The notes: generated from the sequence alone by a model not told the origin. Positions 31,407-42,787 are shown, numbered from the stretch's first letter. The stretch is 64,000 bases of DNA from Paraspadella gotoi (GCA_051294375.1 CM119263.1:29689517-29753516), one strand, 5' to 3'. Numbers and translations are program-made.

Positions 31407-32892
31407 GTTGCTTTGAGGGGAACGAAGTAAAAAGATCTAGCGCGGAAAAGTCTGGATGCTAATGCTTAGTGACGTAAGACACAATGAAAAAATGGCGTAA
31501 CGTTACTAGTTCCGTGCTAAAAAATTCCTGTTCAATATTATTATATTTCTTTTTTATTTTTTTGAAAACGTATAGTTTCATATGGATATCCAAAATATCA
31601 ATGCAAATCTTTTTTTGTTTTTTTAGTATGACTGAATATAAGGGTGAAAGTGATAAATTTTTTTAAAAGTACTTATTCATATTTATTCATAGAATTGTAA
31701 TAGAAAAAAAAAAATAATAGTACTAATAGTTAGTGTTGATGTCTCAAATAGATGGAAAAAAAAAAAACCTCATTTTAAAAATTCGATCGGGAAGTGGGAT
31801 AACTAAAGGCTTACCAATGGCATCCTCCACGCCGATTGTTCTCTCAATAATTTTTTTTATTTAATACATTTGAAAGGGAAAAAAAGAATATTTGGAATGC
31901 AGGTTGCCAGAAGTGTACAGATAATCTGGACCTTATGACATGATAACCATGACCTTTTATATCTTGTTAAAATGGGGGCAGTAAAAAAATCTAAAAAATT
32001 TCATCATTAAGTCAGTCAATGAACCCTTTCTAATGGCTATACGAGAAATATTTTTTCTTAATTAAAATGGATGATAAATAATAGAATTAAATTCCTTGCT
32101 ATATTTTAAAAAAAATTAATTAATACAATTTAACACAATGATGTTTTGCTTTGTCAAAATATGTTACCAGCTATATAATTTTTTACACTTTATTATGAAA
32201 ACAAGCAGGTGTCAAGCTTTTGTTTGCAGTTAAAGATAATGAAAAAATGACAATTTTTTTCACAGACAAGAAGGTAGATGTCCAGACTGTTTATATCCAA
32301 GCTGAAAACATTTTGTATTTATCATTTTTAATATTAAAAATACATTTTATCAAGCTACACATAAATTTTTGCTTGTTTTTTACTTTAACGAAAATGTAAG
32401 CCAATTTTATGGAATAAAAAAATTTAATAATACAAAATGTAATTCAGTCTTTCCTTTTTCAAATTACAAAAGAAAAAAAAAAAAATTTCATATGCTTTCA
32501 TTGAAATTTTTAAAAGCAAAAAACTGTTATACTTTTAACTCTGATTTAAAACAAAAGCTGTGTAAAGATTATGGATTTAATTAATAATAAAACTCTTTTA
32601 GAAAAAAAAGGTGTCCCAATGATTAGGGCTTTAATTTGATACCACATCCACCTTGCTACCTCTTTCTTTCAAAAGTTATTTAAAAAAAATAATTTTTTTT
32701 AAATTACGCAGTACAAATCTTGTTAAATAAAAATTTCGGCAAAGCGGAGTATCTCACTTATTTCTATTGGTACATACTTAAATTCAAAATAAAACTTGAA
32801 GAAAATTTTTTTGTCATTTAGAGACATACACTTTCAGATATACTCATCGTATAATAATTTATTTATTTATTTCCCCCAAAAAGCCTAATTAG

Positions 32893-33133
32893 AAAAGTTG
32901 AAATTTTTTCAAATTGTTGGAAAAAAAATTTTGTCCGACCTATGCTCATTGAGAATAATGGTTTTGCAATAGAAAATCAAAATATCAAAAAAATAGAAAA
33001 ACAGCCTCTAGAAAAATCAAAAGGCTAGAGGCTGATTTTTTTAGAATTGCCAAAATTTTTTTTCCTGACTCATAATCCATTATTCTCATAGTTTCAAAAT
33101 ATTTTTTTTCCAAAATCATTCAATCAATTTTTT
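32893..33133. mobile_element. Second copy of foldback element
   Basis: Mirror image of 28700-28940 in the right arm, apparently base-identical. If the palindrome is artificial this is not an independent copy. Confidence 0.6.
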
Positions 33134-34002
33134 TTATTAATTAAATGTTTTATGATGTTGTTTTTTGTTCGAAGAATTAAAAAAAGTGAAAATATAGTAA
33201 TTATATAAGGTTTTTGAAAATACCTTAAAATATTAAATAATAGATACAAGGGGAGTAACATAGAAAACTTCCCATTCATAAAAAAAATTGAAAATGAATT
33301 TGTCATATTGTTATTTAGATTAATTGACTAATTACAAAACAAATGATTCCTATAATTGAGGAAATGATGGGTAAAAATTATTCATCTAGTCTCGGTAACT
33401 ATTAGGTTATCGTTAAAGTTTTTTTTTAATAATATTAATATTTTTTTTGCATTTATAAAGCAATGGTCTAAAATTTTTGTAAGCGTTTCGAGCTATATTG
33501 CTTCATCTTTTTTATATTTTGATCTAGTTAGCTTTTTTGTTGATGGTCAAGGGTTATGGTCAGATACAGTAGTGTCCAGTAGTGTATATCGCACATATTA
33601 CCAAAGTAATGATCGATTAATTTGCTCAGAAACAATTTTAAAGGGACAAAATCAGCACGAGACCGTTTTGCCACGTTATTTTTCATGTGTCGTAAATGAT
33701 TCGTGATTGGTTGAAAATTATCGCCGGAGCGCGTCCGGTTAAAAAAAAAAGGGTTTAGCGTGACTGAATCCGTATTTCTCGTAGAAATGTTATAATATTT
33801 ATGGGCCGTTTTGTTTTGTAGACATTGTATTTTGGGTTTTATAAATAATAGTCGATTGTTCTTATAGTGATATGTCGTAGTTAATGTAATGTCATATAAA
33901 TTACTTTTTTTTCAGAATCTCTTAAAAATCATTCAGTAATTTCTTTCTGAACAACAAATTTGCTGATATAGCTCGCTCCCCAAAAAAAAACCTTATTTAA
34001 CT

Positions 34003-34004
34003 CT

Positions 34005-34061
<57 letters not shown>

Positions 34062-34062
34062 T

Positions 34063-34104
<42 letters not shown>

Positions 34105-34105
34105 C
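34003..34105. repeat. (CT)n microsatellite filling the mirrored gap
   Basis: CT run with TCTTC and CCTC interruptions, corresponding to N at 27755-27881 in the left arm. Confidence 0.9.
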
Positions 34106-34199
34106 CCGTCCATGTGTGTCTCGATAAAAATCGTCTTATTCCTCATTCCCACGTGAGAAGCAAAAAAATTGATTTTATATGAGGATTGTAAATCTCATT

Positions 34200-34690
34200 G
34201 ATCGAGACAACGTTTATGCCAATAAGAAATGTGATGGAAGAACAGGAGAATGAAAATGGAACGAGACGGAATGGAGGCATCGGGACGGGAAGAACGGAGA
34301 ACGCCATTACTTGCGGAGGGAAGAACGGGAGAACGAGGTCCGATTTCGATGGGAGAATAGAAGAAAGAGGGTCATATATCGATATGTGAGAATTAATCCT
34401 AAAATTTGAAATGAAAGAACGTTGGTCAGATGTTCATGCTGAGAATTCGGGAGAACCACTGTCATATTCCGTCTGAAAGAATGAAGAGAACGCGTACAAA
34501 TTCTGGATGAGATGACGCAAGATGGATATTGGATTGTGAGGATGGGAGAGGCCGGTAATTATCTTGAAAAGCTTGTATGAAAAAAAGAATGTATGGGAAT
34601 CGGGAGAAACGCACGAAGAACAAAATAATAGGAGAAACTGGTCATATCCGGATGGGATAATAGAAGAAACGGGTAATTTTTAGGGGGGAA
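34200..34690. repeat. Mirrored GGGAGAAC-type minisatellite
   Basis: Reverse complement of 27175-27605 with many small indels. The 63-codon open frame at 34198 is a repeat translation. Confidence 0.65.
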
Positions 34691-35296
34691 AAGAACGGAA
34701 AAAAAATTTGTGACATGGAAATTATATCAAATCTTTCTTTGTTACATATTTTGCCAGCAATACGACTTGAAGAAAATTCCCAAAGCCCCAGGATTTGACA
34801 GTAAAGCGTTGCTTTATAACGGCTTATTGTCTATTTACAGAAGATTACTTTCTCTCTCTCTCTTTCTCTTTCTCTCTCTCTCTCTCCTTCTCTCTCCTCT
34901 CTCTCTCTCTCTCTCTTCTCTCTTTCCCTTCTCCCTTTCTCGACGGATGGCGCGGGGAATTTGTAATTTCAAATAGTTTTCCCTTCAAAAAAAAAGGAGT
35001 TTTTCATAGACTCTAATTAGCGGGGGAAAAAGTTATGAAGGCAAAAAAGGGGAGAGGAGAAAAACAAGAGATTCGGAAATAATGGTAGGAAGGAAGAGAT
35101 AGTAAAATTAAAAGAGGTAAATAGCAGGAGAGGAAGGAAAATAAAAAGAAGAAAAAAGAAGAAAAAAAGGAAAAAAATGGAGAAATAATTTAGAGAAAAT
35201 GTCAACGAGAAATTAGGCGCAAATAGAAAAAAAACATCGTGGGGATGGAAGATTTGAAAGATGGAACCGGAGAATGCGGAGAAATTATGAATGGCA

Positions 35297-35845
35297 TGGA
35301 GATGACAAAGGTTTTGAATGGATCGAATAAAATGCAGAAAGAGAGATGGCATGGAAGATGACAAAGGTTTTTGAATGAACGAATAAAATGCCGAAAAAGA
35401 TGGCATAGAAGATGACAAAGGTAATTGAATGAAACAAAAATAACTGGCCAGAAAAGGAATAGCATTGAAGATGACAAAGGTTTGAATGAACGAAATATGG
35501 ACAGAAAAGGAGATGGCATAGAAGATGACAAACGTTTCAATGAACGAATTAAAAAGGCAGCAAAAGGAATGCATGAAGATGACAAAGGTTTAAATGAACG
35601 AAATAAAATGGCAAAAAAAGGAGATGGCATTAGAAGATGACAAAAGTTTGAATGAACAAAATAATGCAGAAGGAGATGGCATGGAAGATGACAAAGGTGA
35701 TTCTATATAGAATGGACGAAATAAGAATGGCAGAAAAAGGAGATATGGCATAGGACAGATTACAAAGGTTTGAATGGATGAAAATGAAATGAGGCTGAAA
35801 AGAATAAATAGGCATTGAGATGACAAAGTTGAATAGGACAGATTC
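35297..35845. repeat. Mirrored 56-bp minisatellite, about ten units
   Basis: GACAAAGGTTTGAATGAACG-like starts recur near 35297, 35361, 35417, 35474, 35527, 35582, 35639, 35690, 35763 and 35822. Spacing is irregular (51-73 bases), against exactly 56 in the left arm, which has six units. Confidence 0.85.
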
Positions 35846-35957
35846 TATGTTTTTTTTCAATAAACAAAATAAATAATTTCCGATTTCTACGAGTTATGGT
35901 GATCATAATGATTTCGAATAATCTAAGCTCTCTTCTCTCTCTCTCTCTCTCTACTCG

Positions 35958-36010
<53 letters not shown>

Positions 36011-36197
36011 CTCTTCTCACACTTCCCCTTTTCCAACTTTCCCCATTTAACATTTCGTCCCCTTATAAATTCATGACTGTTTTCTCCAAAATCGAATTTT
36101 TCGTCTTTCGAACTTTTGCTTGAACGACAAACAACAAACAACAACAACAACCAACGACGAGCAAAAACAAAAAGAAACTAAATTTTACCGGATTTAA

Positions 36198-36420
36198 ATT
36201 AGATAAATTGGTACAACCATTTTGATTCTTAATGGTGGTTTACAGTCCTCCATCACTTATTACTAGATAATGACAAAGCATGGATCCCTGCAAGGTTTCA
36301 ATCAAAACTCTCTACACAAGTTTCGTATTAGTTCGAACTACCAGAGTACCTGGCTTCCACTATCAATGAGTGTGCATAATGTTTCAAGAATGTTTTAATT
36401 GTATAAATATATAAAAGAAC
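36198..36420 (-). mobile_element. Interspersed repeat family A, copy 5 (mirror of copy 4)
   Basis: Minus-strand copy with errors relative to the family (the AAGCTTGCAGG region reads AACCTTGCAGGGATCC on the minus strand). It is part of inverted repeat 1. Confidence 0.75.
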
Positions 36421-36544
36421 CTATCCCTTGAGTGGTCATTTACTGGATAGTAAAAGTGTGACATGATTGTACTTCCCTCCCATCTAGCGGCCGCCATTTT
36501 TTCACTTCGTAATTCACCTTAATAGCGTCGAGTTTGACGCTGAC

Positions 36545-36815
36545 TTTGGGACGGCAGTGGCGCACTTATGGCGCAATGATGGCACAGCGATGGCCCAGCG
36601 ATGGCGCAATTATTTCCCTAAAATGTTTCCAGTGATGGCGCGTGGATGGCGCAGCGATGGCGCAATGTTTACGCCATTTTTACGAATTGATGTCTTAGTG
36701 AAGTCACAACAATGACTTGATGGCGTTACGAGGGCCTGAAAATAGCCTATTGATGACGCAGTGACGCCGCAACGATGGCCTGATTATGGCGCAGTAATGG
36801 CGCAAAGATAATGCA
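36545..36815. repeat. GATGGCGCA minisatellite
   Basis: GATGGCGCA, GATGGCACAGC and GATGGCCCAGC words recur about every 9-15 bases; degenerate. Confidence 0.7.
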
Positions 36816-37013
36816 GTCACGACATTAGTTCTCCGTTGAAGTCATCTTCCCTTTGCGACGCAAATTAAAACCCCTCGACATTAACTCACCCACTCACCAA
36901 CTCACCCTACCCTCTGCCTTACCTTTTCCCCTCGCGATCCTCGCCTCACCTCACCCAAATTTGAGCCTTACCTTTTCCCCTTTATTTTTCCTTAATGACC
37001 ATCGCCACGGTTC

Positions 37014-37080
37014 TGAGGTAAGGTAAGGCTGGTAAGGTAAGGTAAGGCTGGTAAGGTAAGGTAAGGTAAGGCTGGTAAAG
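37014..37080. repeat. (GGTAA)n pentamer repeat
   Basis: GGTAAGGTAAGGCT units: GGTAA repeats punctuated by GGCT. This is not the arthropod telomere motif TTAGG. Confidence 0.9.
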
Positions 37081-37119
37081 ACCTTTTCCTCGAAAGCAGA
37101 AGGAAAAAGGGAAAAGTTT

Positions 37120-37225
37120 ACGCTCGTCGGTCTGTCTGGATTTGTATAACTGTATGTCCGTCTCTATGAGGGCTGTCTGTCTGTCAATCTGTCTGTCTCT
37201 CCGTCCTTCGGTCTATCCGTCTTTC
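37120..37225. repeat. (GTCT)n/(GTCC)n degenerate repeat
   Basis: GTCTGTCTGTC words with GTCCG variants. Confidence 0.7.
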
Positions 37226-37272
37226 TCTTTTTCTTTTCTTTTTTCCTCTGATGATAATTTACTTTGACATCT

Positions 37273-37273
37273 T

Positions 37274-37352
<79 letters not shown>
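37273..37352. repeat. (ATC)n followed by (GTC)n
   Basis: About 15 ATC then 11 GTC triplets: a compound microsatellite with one transition point. Confidence 0.95.
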
Positions 37353-37353
<1 letters not shown>

Positions 37354-37371
37354 ATAAGGTGGGACCTAGAC

Positions 37372-37583
37372 CGCGACGACAACAACAACAACAAAAATAA
37401 CGATGATGAAGACGACGACGACGATGAAGATGACGACGATGATGACAACCGACCCGAAGATGACGACGACTATAAACGACGACTTCAGCGACGATGATGA
37501 CGATGACGGCGACGATGACGACGACGATAGCAGACGACGACGAAGATGACGACGACGACGACGAAGATGGACGACGACAACGA
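37372..37583. repeat. Imperfect (GAC)n/(AAC)n tract
   Basis: GAC, GAT and AAC triplets over 210 bases in the opposite sense to the GTC run just before it. Asp-, Arg- and Thr-rich frames are artefacts. Confidence 0.85.
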
Positions 37584-37682
37584 CCGACCGATGCATTCGG
37601 CAACGATTCCCATTTCAGCCACAGACTTTTTCCGCTTTACGAATCCAGGCGCCATTTTTTCTGCCTCGGGTTTGGCGCCCTT

Positions 37683-37760
37683 TGAGAGAGAGAGAGAGAG
37701 AGAGAGTTAGAGAGAGAGATGAGAGAGACCGATGAGAGAAGATGAGAGAGAGAGAGAGAG
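37683..37760. repeat. (AG)n microsatellite
   Basis: AG runs with TT, ATG and CCGATG interruptions, adjoining the inferred LINE 3' end. Confidence 0.9.
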
Positions 37761-37951
37761 AATTGAATGTATTGAATGTATAAAACAGATACTGCCTTGG
37801 GCACGCCTAATGCGGCTTATACAGCTTTTAAGTAAAGTACAGTTAAATTACTATGTTTAAAATACAATTTAAGATCTTGAAAATAACTTATTCAAAACAA
37901 AAAACGATAACTTTTCAAAACAAAAAACCGAATTAAAATTGGTAATAGATC

Positions 37952-37979
37952 AAAAAAAAAAAAAAAAAAAAAAAAAAAT
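37952..37979. repeat. Poly-A tract, about 27 A
   Basis: Plus-strand A run inside the LINE 3' region. It has the wrong orientation to be the tail of the minus-strand LINE, so it may mark another small insertion or slippage. Confidence 0.7.
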
Positions 37980-38113
37980 TAAAAGTTAAAGAAGAATGTT
38001 ATACAATAACAACCATAAAATTCTAAACAGCATGGTTTGACTTCTATCTTCCCTCCGTAGCAAAATGTGAGCTGGAGATTTTGTGAGATTTGGGATTTTT
38101 AGATCTATTTCTT

Positions 38114-38515
38114 CTAAACATTGCGGTTTGGAAGAGAGAATTGTTTTTCACAATGTCCTTTAATCTTCGTTTTCCTTCTTGAAATAATTAGATCTTTACA
38201 AAGTAGGTAACTCCTGCAGCGTCTATAGATAGTTTTGCTGATGTGTGGATTGGAAGGCGTTAAAAAGGTTCTGAGAGCACGCAACTGATGGAGCTTTTCA
38301 ACTTGTTGACCATTGATAGTTCTGACATGGTGAGCCAGACAATGCTCGACGTAGTCAAAATATTGAAAGAACAAGACTATTCGTACACCTGAAACACGGT
38401 TTTCGAAATTGTTGCTTTTTTTATTTTTTGACAAGTTTATTTGATGCAAAAATTTTTGTTTTAGCTTTGTCCACAAGCTGGTCCGATAAACTTTTCCCAC
38501 ATTAGTTCTGCTCAT
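38114..38515 (-). pseudogene. Post-RT region of the LINE, open for 133 codons
   Basis: The region after YADD in this family continues with a thumb/connector part. A stop-free minus frame covers 38515-38114, but family-like words (SLSDQLVDKAKTKIFASNKL) lie in another frame across 38420-38500. The long frame is therefore partly fortuitous. Confidence 0.4.
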
Positions 38516-39435
38516 CCAGAGTCATTCCTAGTAGAGTAAATTCTTTACGATGACTATTTTTTCATCTCTTAAGTAGAGTTCAAGATTCTCCTTTTGGTGC
38601 CTGGGCATCTCTGAAAATAGTGCGACCGATTTGCCCGGAGAAAGCATGAGTTGCCATGTTTCGCACCAACGTGAATAATTTTATGAAGAACAGGCTGTAG
38701 TTTACTTTGAGCTTCTTTTATTGTTTTTCCCTTTGCCCAAACTGTAGGTATCATCTGCATATTTGGCACCTTGCCTGATTAACCCTGTTGCGTTGGTAAT
38801 CTCTACATAGATGTAAAGAGTTAGGGCTTATTATCCACCCTGTGTGCTGCCTCTTCTGCAAAATTTACGGTCTTTTGAAACCGAGATCCCTTCCATGACA
38901 TTCATTTCTCGGTTTTTTTTTAGATATGAATAGACAATTTCTCAAAGACAGATTCGGGATACCCAGCCCTTTGAACCATTTTTAGTAAAGGCCGGTCGCT
39001 CCACATTGAATTGAATGCAACTGAAAAATCTAGGCTCAGCCACTGTACACTTTCTTTCTCTGAAGCTTGAGTTATATCTTCAACAAAGTCTGACCACGAG
39101 TTTTCTTGAGCACCTCTTCCTTAGTGAATAATAATCTACGTCTCTGTATATTAGTTTGATTAACAAACTCAAATTTTTTATACATCTTTCTAGGAGTTTC
39201 CCACAGACTGAATTAGAACTTATTTGGTCGATAAGCTCTTTTACATCTGTTGGATCCTTCCCTGGCGACTTATGAAAGCATTCTTAGCATTTGAATGTGC
39301 TTCCCATGCCCTTGGGAAAGTCACCTTTCATTAAACATTCTTTCATTGATCCTCAACCAGAAAGAATGATTCCTTAACATTCTGGAGACTTCACATGACG
39401 TGGCTGTGATGCCATCCTTTCCTGGGAGCAGATCG
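38515..39435 (-). pseudogene. Reverse transcriptase pseudogene of the LINE
   Basis: In its family this enzyme copies element RNA into DNA at the target site. Minus-strand order: GKDGITATSCE (39391-39432), SPGKDP (39251-39275), NSVCGKLLERC (39181-39240), LDFSVAFNSMWSD (38996-39033), RGSTQGG followed by two stops (38833-38860), YADD (38750-38761) and LLGMTLD (38515-38548). The first catalytic Asp block is kept; its following Asp, usual in AFD, is Asn here. The YADD pair is intact. At least one frameshift and several stops interrupt it. Confidence 0.8.
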
Positions 39436-40199
39436 ATTTTTTTAAATCTTTTATTGAAGACTACTACGGTTTCGAATATTGCAAGATTTTTCTAGACTCA
39501 GATGGATTGTTTAGTAAAACTAGGTTCGAGTATTTGTTTATTTTCATTCTTGAAATTAGCTACTTCATTCAAAAATCCATTGATTTTTAGTATTTGGTTG
39601 GGCAGAGAATTGAACACTTTCCATTCTTTCTGCCTATAGAGATCGAGTTTTTTCTTTTCTTTGTTTTTAGTTGAAAGACCCCATCTTTCCTTTTTTCAAC
39701 ATTACCAATCAGCTTGCTTACATTCTTGTTATACCCAATAAGCTGTTGTAATTCAATTTTCCACTTTTTCCCCGCTGTCTTTTTCTATGCTCAATTTTTT
39801 TCACATATGTATTGAATTAGCGGTGAAATTTCTTCTTCTTTAAGTTTTCCTCTTAACTTCACGAGCAGATGAAGTTGAATTCCTTTCTCCACTTAGCTTT
39901 TTCAGCTGCAAGTAATTGATCAAAGTGAATTTTTATTTGTTTTTCTTTTCGCCATGGCACCGTTTCCTTTTTATCGCGTTATTGTATCTTTTGTAAAGAC
40001 TAAGTACCTTTCCAAATCGAAGCTCGGCACTCGATTTCACTCCTCTGCTTTTTGCTTGCCTGTACCAATTTTTGTCCATATTTCGAGCCGTTTCTCTGTG
40101 TTCTTAAGTGGCCAAGACTCATCTGTTAAAGATATGTTTGAATTAACGAGCACAGGGAATTCTAAATTTGGTCATATCAATTTTCTTACCACTTGTCGT

Positions 40200-41120
40200 T
40201 TTATGTTTGTTTGGCTTGAACATAAATTTTTGTAAGGCTTGGGAGATGGTCGACTTCCCACATTCATCTTAAACACATAGTTTTTATTTTTGTCTGGCTG
40301 TAAATTGATTCGCAGAGAAAACTAATCTAAAATGTTCCATTCCCCATTTATCTTCTTGATGTAGTCGGTTTTTTCATTGTGGCAACTTATTAGTTGATAT
40401 TTCACAATTAAATCCACTATAAATTTTCGCCACCAGGTGGAATCGTCCTTGACCCTACAGTACTTTAGGTAGCAAGCGACAGTTAAAAGTTCGCCTAGTT
40501 TAGGAATTTTGTGTTTTGAATTTCCATCTCCTCAGACTCATTTTTTTAATTGGAAATTTCTGGAAAAGGCGGCAACCTGGCTACCATGATTGTACATGTG
40601 CCTATAACAAATATTTTCTCCCTCAGGGGGCGAGATTGCAGCCTTCTCGCTAATAATCGTTTCTGTCGAGATGGTCAGGATCCAATCGTTGTAATTGTCA
40701 GTAATTTTCCTTCTTGGTACGACTTTTTACTGAATATGAAAATGGTTTAATTTTGGCCCGAGAACCAGGAGCGTACTAACATTCTCACATGTGGCGTCTG
40801 TACCCCATCTTGTAAAGTGCCTGAAATCACGTTCACCCCGTGACCAACTCACTTCGAGCAACTTCTTCTTGTTACAGTCAAATTATCGACCCCAGTGATG
40901 TTTTTGCTCCCAGAGGAGATTTACGATCTTCGTTTTTGCAGCTCAAAATATAACATTTTAAAGGTTTTAAAATTTAGATTAGGGCCTAAATTTTTACACC
41001 TTGTACAATGTTACCTGAAATGCGATGTCCAGAATAGTATAAAACCTATTATGACTTCGGTATGCCTTTCCTCGTTTTGCGAACCAATGATGAGGTCTTG
41101 TTTGTCATAAACTAATATTC
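40200..41120 (-). pseudogene. Possible endonuclease/linker remnant of the LINE
   Basis: Upstream of the RT on the minus strand. A TR...(15 residues)...LLVLGPKLN-like stretch near 40750-40830 weakly resembles the C-terminal TR...LDLVL block of LINE endonucleases. Catalytic residues could not be identified. The short plus-strand frames at 39954, 40550 and 40895 are opposite-strand shadows. Confidence 0.3.
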
Positions 41121-41540
41121 ACAACCCTGTTTGAGAGCACATCCCCCGTGATTTTCGAGTACATTTGCTCGTAATCGTTCGTGTCCGATGGAGGAGATTA
41201 ATTTCTTTGGAATCAGAAATTTAAACTAAGGCTCAGACAAATGGTGTCAGTTGTGTTCATTTTAGTTAAAAGATTGAGTCGGTTGTGATTAGAAGTGTAG
41301 TGTTTATTTCGAAAGGAGCACTGGAGTCCTGTTTTAAGGGTGTTGGAATTGAGTAGTCACCGAGTGTGCGTAGCCCTACTCCGATGTATGTCCCATTGGT
41401 CGATTATGCGGTGTTGTAATGAAAAGAGTGTACGGTAGGAAATTGCTTTAATGATGGTGAAGAGAATGCCTTTCATTAAGCTACCCTATGCTTAACCTTT
41501 GTAAGAGTTGTAATTCTGATTTAGTAGTTAGAGCTCGTTT
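41121..41540. other. Unique stretch, possibly LINE 5' part
   Basis: No motif recognised. It may be the 5' part of the LINE or host sequence. It ends at the 25-N gap 41541-41565. Confidence 0.4.
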
Positions 41541-41655
41541 NNNNNNNNNNNNNNNNNNNNNNNNNTGTTAAGTCTTCTCTCTTCACAAAGTATTTTTCTT
41601 AATGTTAATTATGTTTTTTATTTATTTTGATTATTAATTATTTAAAGTTTATAAA

Positions 41656-41822
41656 NNNNNNNNNNNNNNNNNNNNNNNNNNNNNNNNNNNNNNNNNNNNN
41701 NNNNNNNNNNNNNNNNNNNNNNNNNNNNNNNNNNNNNNNNNNNNNNNNNNNNNNNNNNNNNNNNNNNNNNNNNNNNNNNNNNNNNNNNNNNNNNNNNNNN
41801 NNNNNNNNNNNNNNNNNNNNNN
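41656..41822. other. Assembly gap, 167 N
   Basis: Cuts the 5' part of a tRNA-like SINE visible on its right. Confidence 0.99.
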
Positions 41823-41968
41823 AAGAGTGGGGAGAAGAACGAGGGTTCCAATCCTACATCGATAAAGAAAAAAAATCTAATATTTATTACTTAATGGAGT
41901 GGTCCTTTATACATTTGAAACATTCTTTGAAATATTATACCACTTCATTGATAAGAAAGCTGAGGAAT
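41823..41968 (+). mobile_element. tRNA-like head followed by family A body (copy 6, partial)
   Basis: Just after the gap, a B-box-like GGGTTCCAATCC lies at about 41842-41853. About 70 bases later the family A words AAACATTCTTTGAAATATTA, ACCACTTCATTGATA and AAAGC begin. If the two belong together, family A is the body of a tRNA-derived SINE; no other copy here shows the head. Confidence 0.5.
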
Positions 41969-41999
41969 GCAATGATGCACACCAAATGTTGGGAATTTA

Positions 42000-42062
42000 G
42001 TTTGGTCTAATTCGAACCAGGGATCTTTGGGCCGGGAGACGAATGTCTTTCGGCGTTTGTGA
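42000..42062 (-). mobile_element. tRNA-like SINE fragment
   Basis: On the minus strand, CCCTGGTTCGAATTAGACC contains a near-consensus B box (GGTTCGAATTA), preceded by GTCTCCCGGCCCAAAGAT, a tRNA-like anticodon/variable region. The 5' part is not recognised. Confidence 0.4.
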
Positions 42063-42104
42063 AGAGGTCACTAAATTTTATGATAGAATATTATAAGCTC
42101 TGCT

Positions 42105-42230
42105 GGTCATATATATATAATTATATATTATATATATATATTATATTATATTATATTATATTATATGATATTATATTATATTATATTATATTATATTATA
42201 TTATATTGTATATATACATATATATACGTA
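42105..42230. repeat. (TATAT)n pentamer and (AT)n tract
   Basis: (AT)n then about 15 TTATA units, ending in TATATACATATATATACG. Pure A/T for most of its length. Confidence 0.95.
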
Positions 42231-42346
42231 TGCGCTATGAAAAGTTTTCTTTTTAATCAAATAAATGCAAATGTAAATTGTAAATTGTAAAGTGTAAATG
42301 CAATTTCAAGTTGAAAGAGTAGCGATCAGTCGAATGNNNNNNNNNN

Positions 42347-42735
42347 AAAGAAACAAACCAACTCCAGTTTATCATTTTAATGTCACATTAATGTATGTAT
42401 TTAATAGTTAATACAAGAATAATAAAACAAAAATATTGTTCAGGATTTCTGTATCAAAGAACCTCCCTTCTCTCTCCATCTCATACCCCTTCCCTTCTCT
42501 CCCCCTCTTCCTCCTCCTCTTCTTCCTCCTCCTCCTCCTCTTTATTTTTGGCCCCCAAAAATTCAAGACTTTTGTTTAAATCAGGCGCGAGTCTAAAGAT
42601 GGCGCCAGTTTAGCCATCGTCGTTGTTGACGTCATTCTCGTCGTCGTCGTCGTCGTCGTCTGCCAATCGCCTAAAGTTTTATTGATGCTTTTGTTATGGA
42701 TTTTATGAGAGCCTCGTTTTGAATATTCCTCAATT

Positions 42736-42737
<2 letters not shown>
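42347..42737. other. Unique stretch with short (CTC)n and (GTC)n
   Basis: CTCCTCTTCC run at 42500-42542 and (GTC)n at 42632-42661. No gene recognised. Confidence 0.6.

Positions 42738-42782
<45 letters not shown>
42738..42782. repeat. (AG)n microsatellite
   Basis: About 22 AG units. Confidence 0.95.

Positions 42783-42787
<5 letters not shown>

Larger units (their letters stand above)
30845..36470 (-). repeat. Right arm of giant inverted repeat 1
   Basis: Reverse-complement copy of 25640-30819. From about 31650 to 33700 it appears identical. Outside that it carries many one- to few-base indels and substitutions relative to the left arm, for example losing the AAGCTT of family A. Homology stops abruptly near 36470, where unrelated sequence (CTAGCGGCCGCC) begins. 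Confidence 0.9.
37762..41120 (-). mobile_element. Decayed non-LTR retrotransposon (LINE)
   Basis: Read on the minus strand, this holds reverse-transcriptase landmarks of non-LTR elements in the right order over about 1 kb: a PGKDGITA-like block, KSPGKDP, NSVCGKLLERC, LDFSVAFNS, RGSTQGG, YADD and LLGMTLD. They fall in different frames and are separated by stops and indels, so the copy is dead or poorly sequenced. Upstream (about 40.7-41.1 kb) a weak endonuclease-like remnant may be present. The putative 3' end at 37762 carries two 9-base TACATTCAA repeats, as in elements that end in short tandem repeats rather than poly-A. A CR1/L2/Jockey-like group is likely, but the clade cannot be fixed. 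Confidence 0.8.

Noticed and set aside
32369-32584. 71-codon open frame duplicated at 29249-29464
   Set aside because: AT-rich Lys/Asn/Phe composition with no domain. The duplication comes from the inverted repeat, so it is not evidence of conservation.
37014-37080. GGTAA repeat as a telomere-like array
   Set aside because: The unit is GGTAA (complement TTACC), not the TTAGG telomere repeat of arthropods or TTAGGG, and it is short and interrupted by GGCT.
39954-41110. Plus-strand frames of 66-93 codons
   Set aside because: They lie opposite the minus-strand LINE and carry no family signature of their own.
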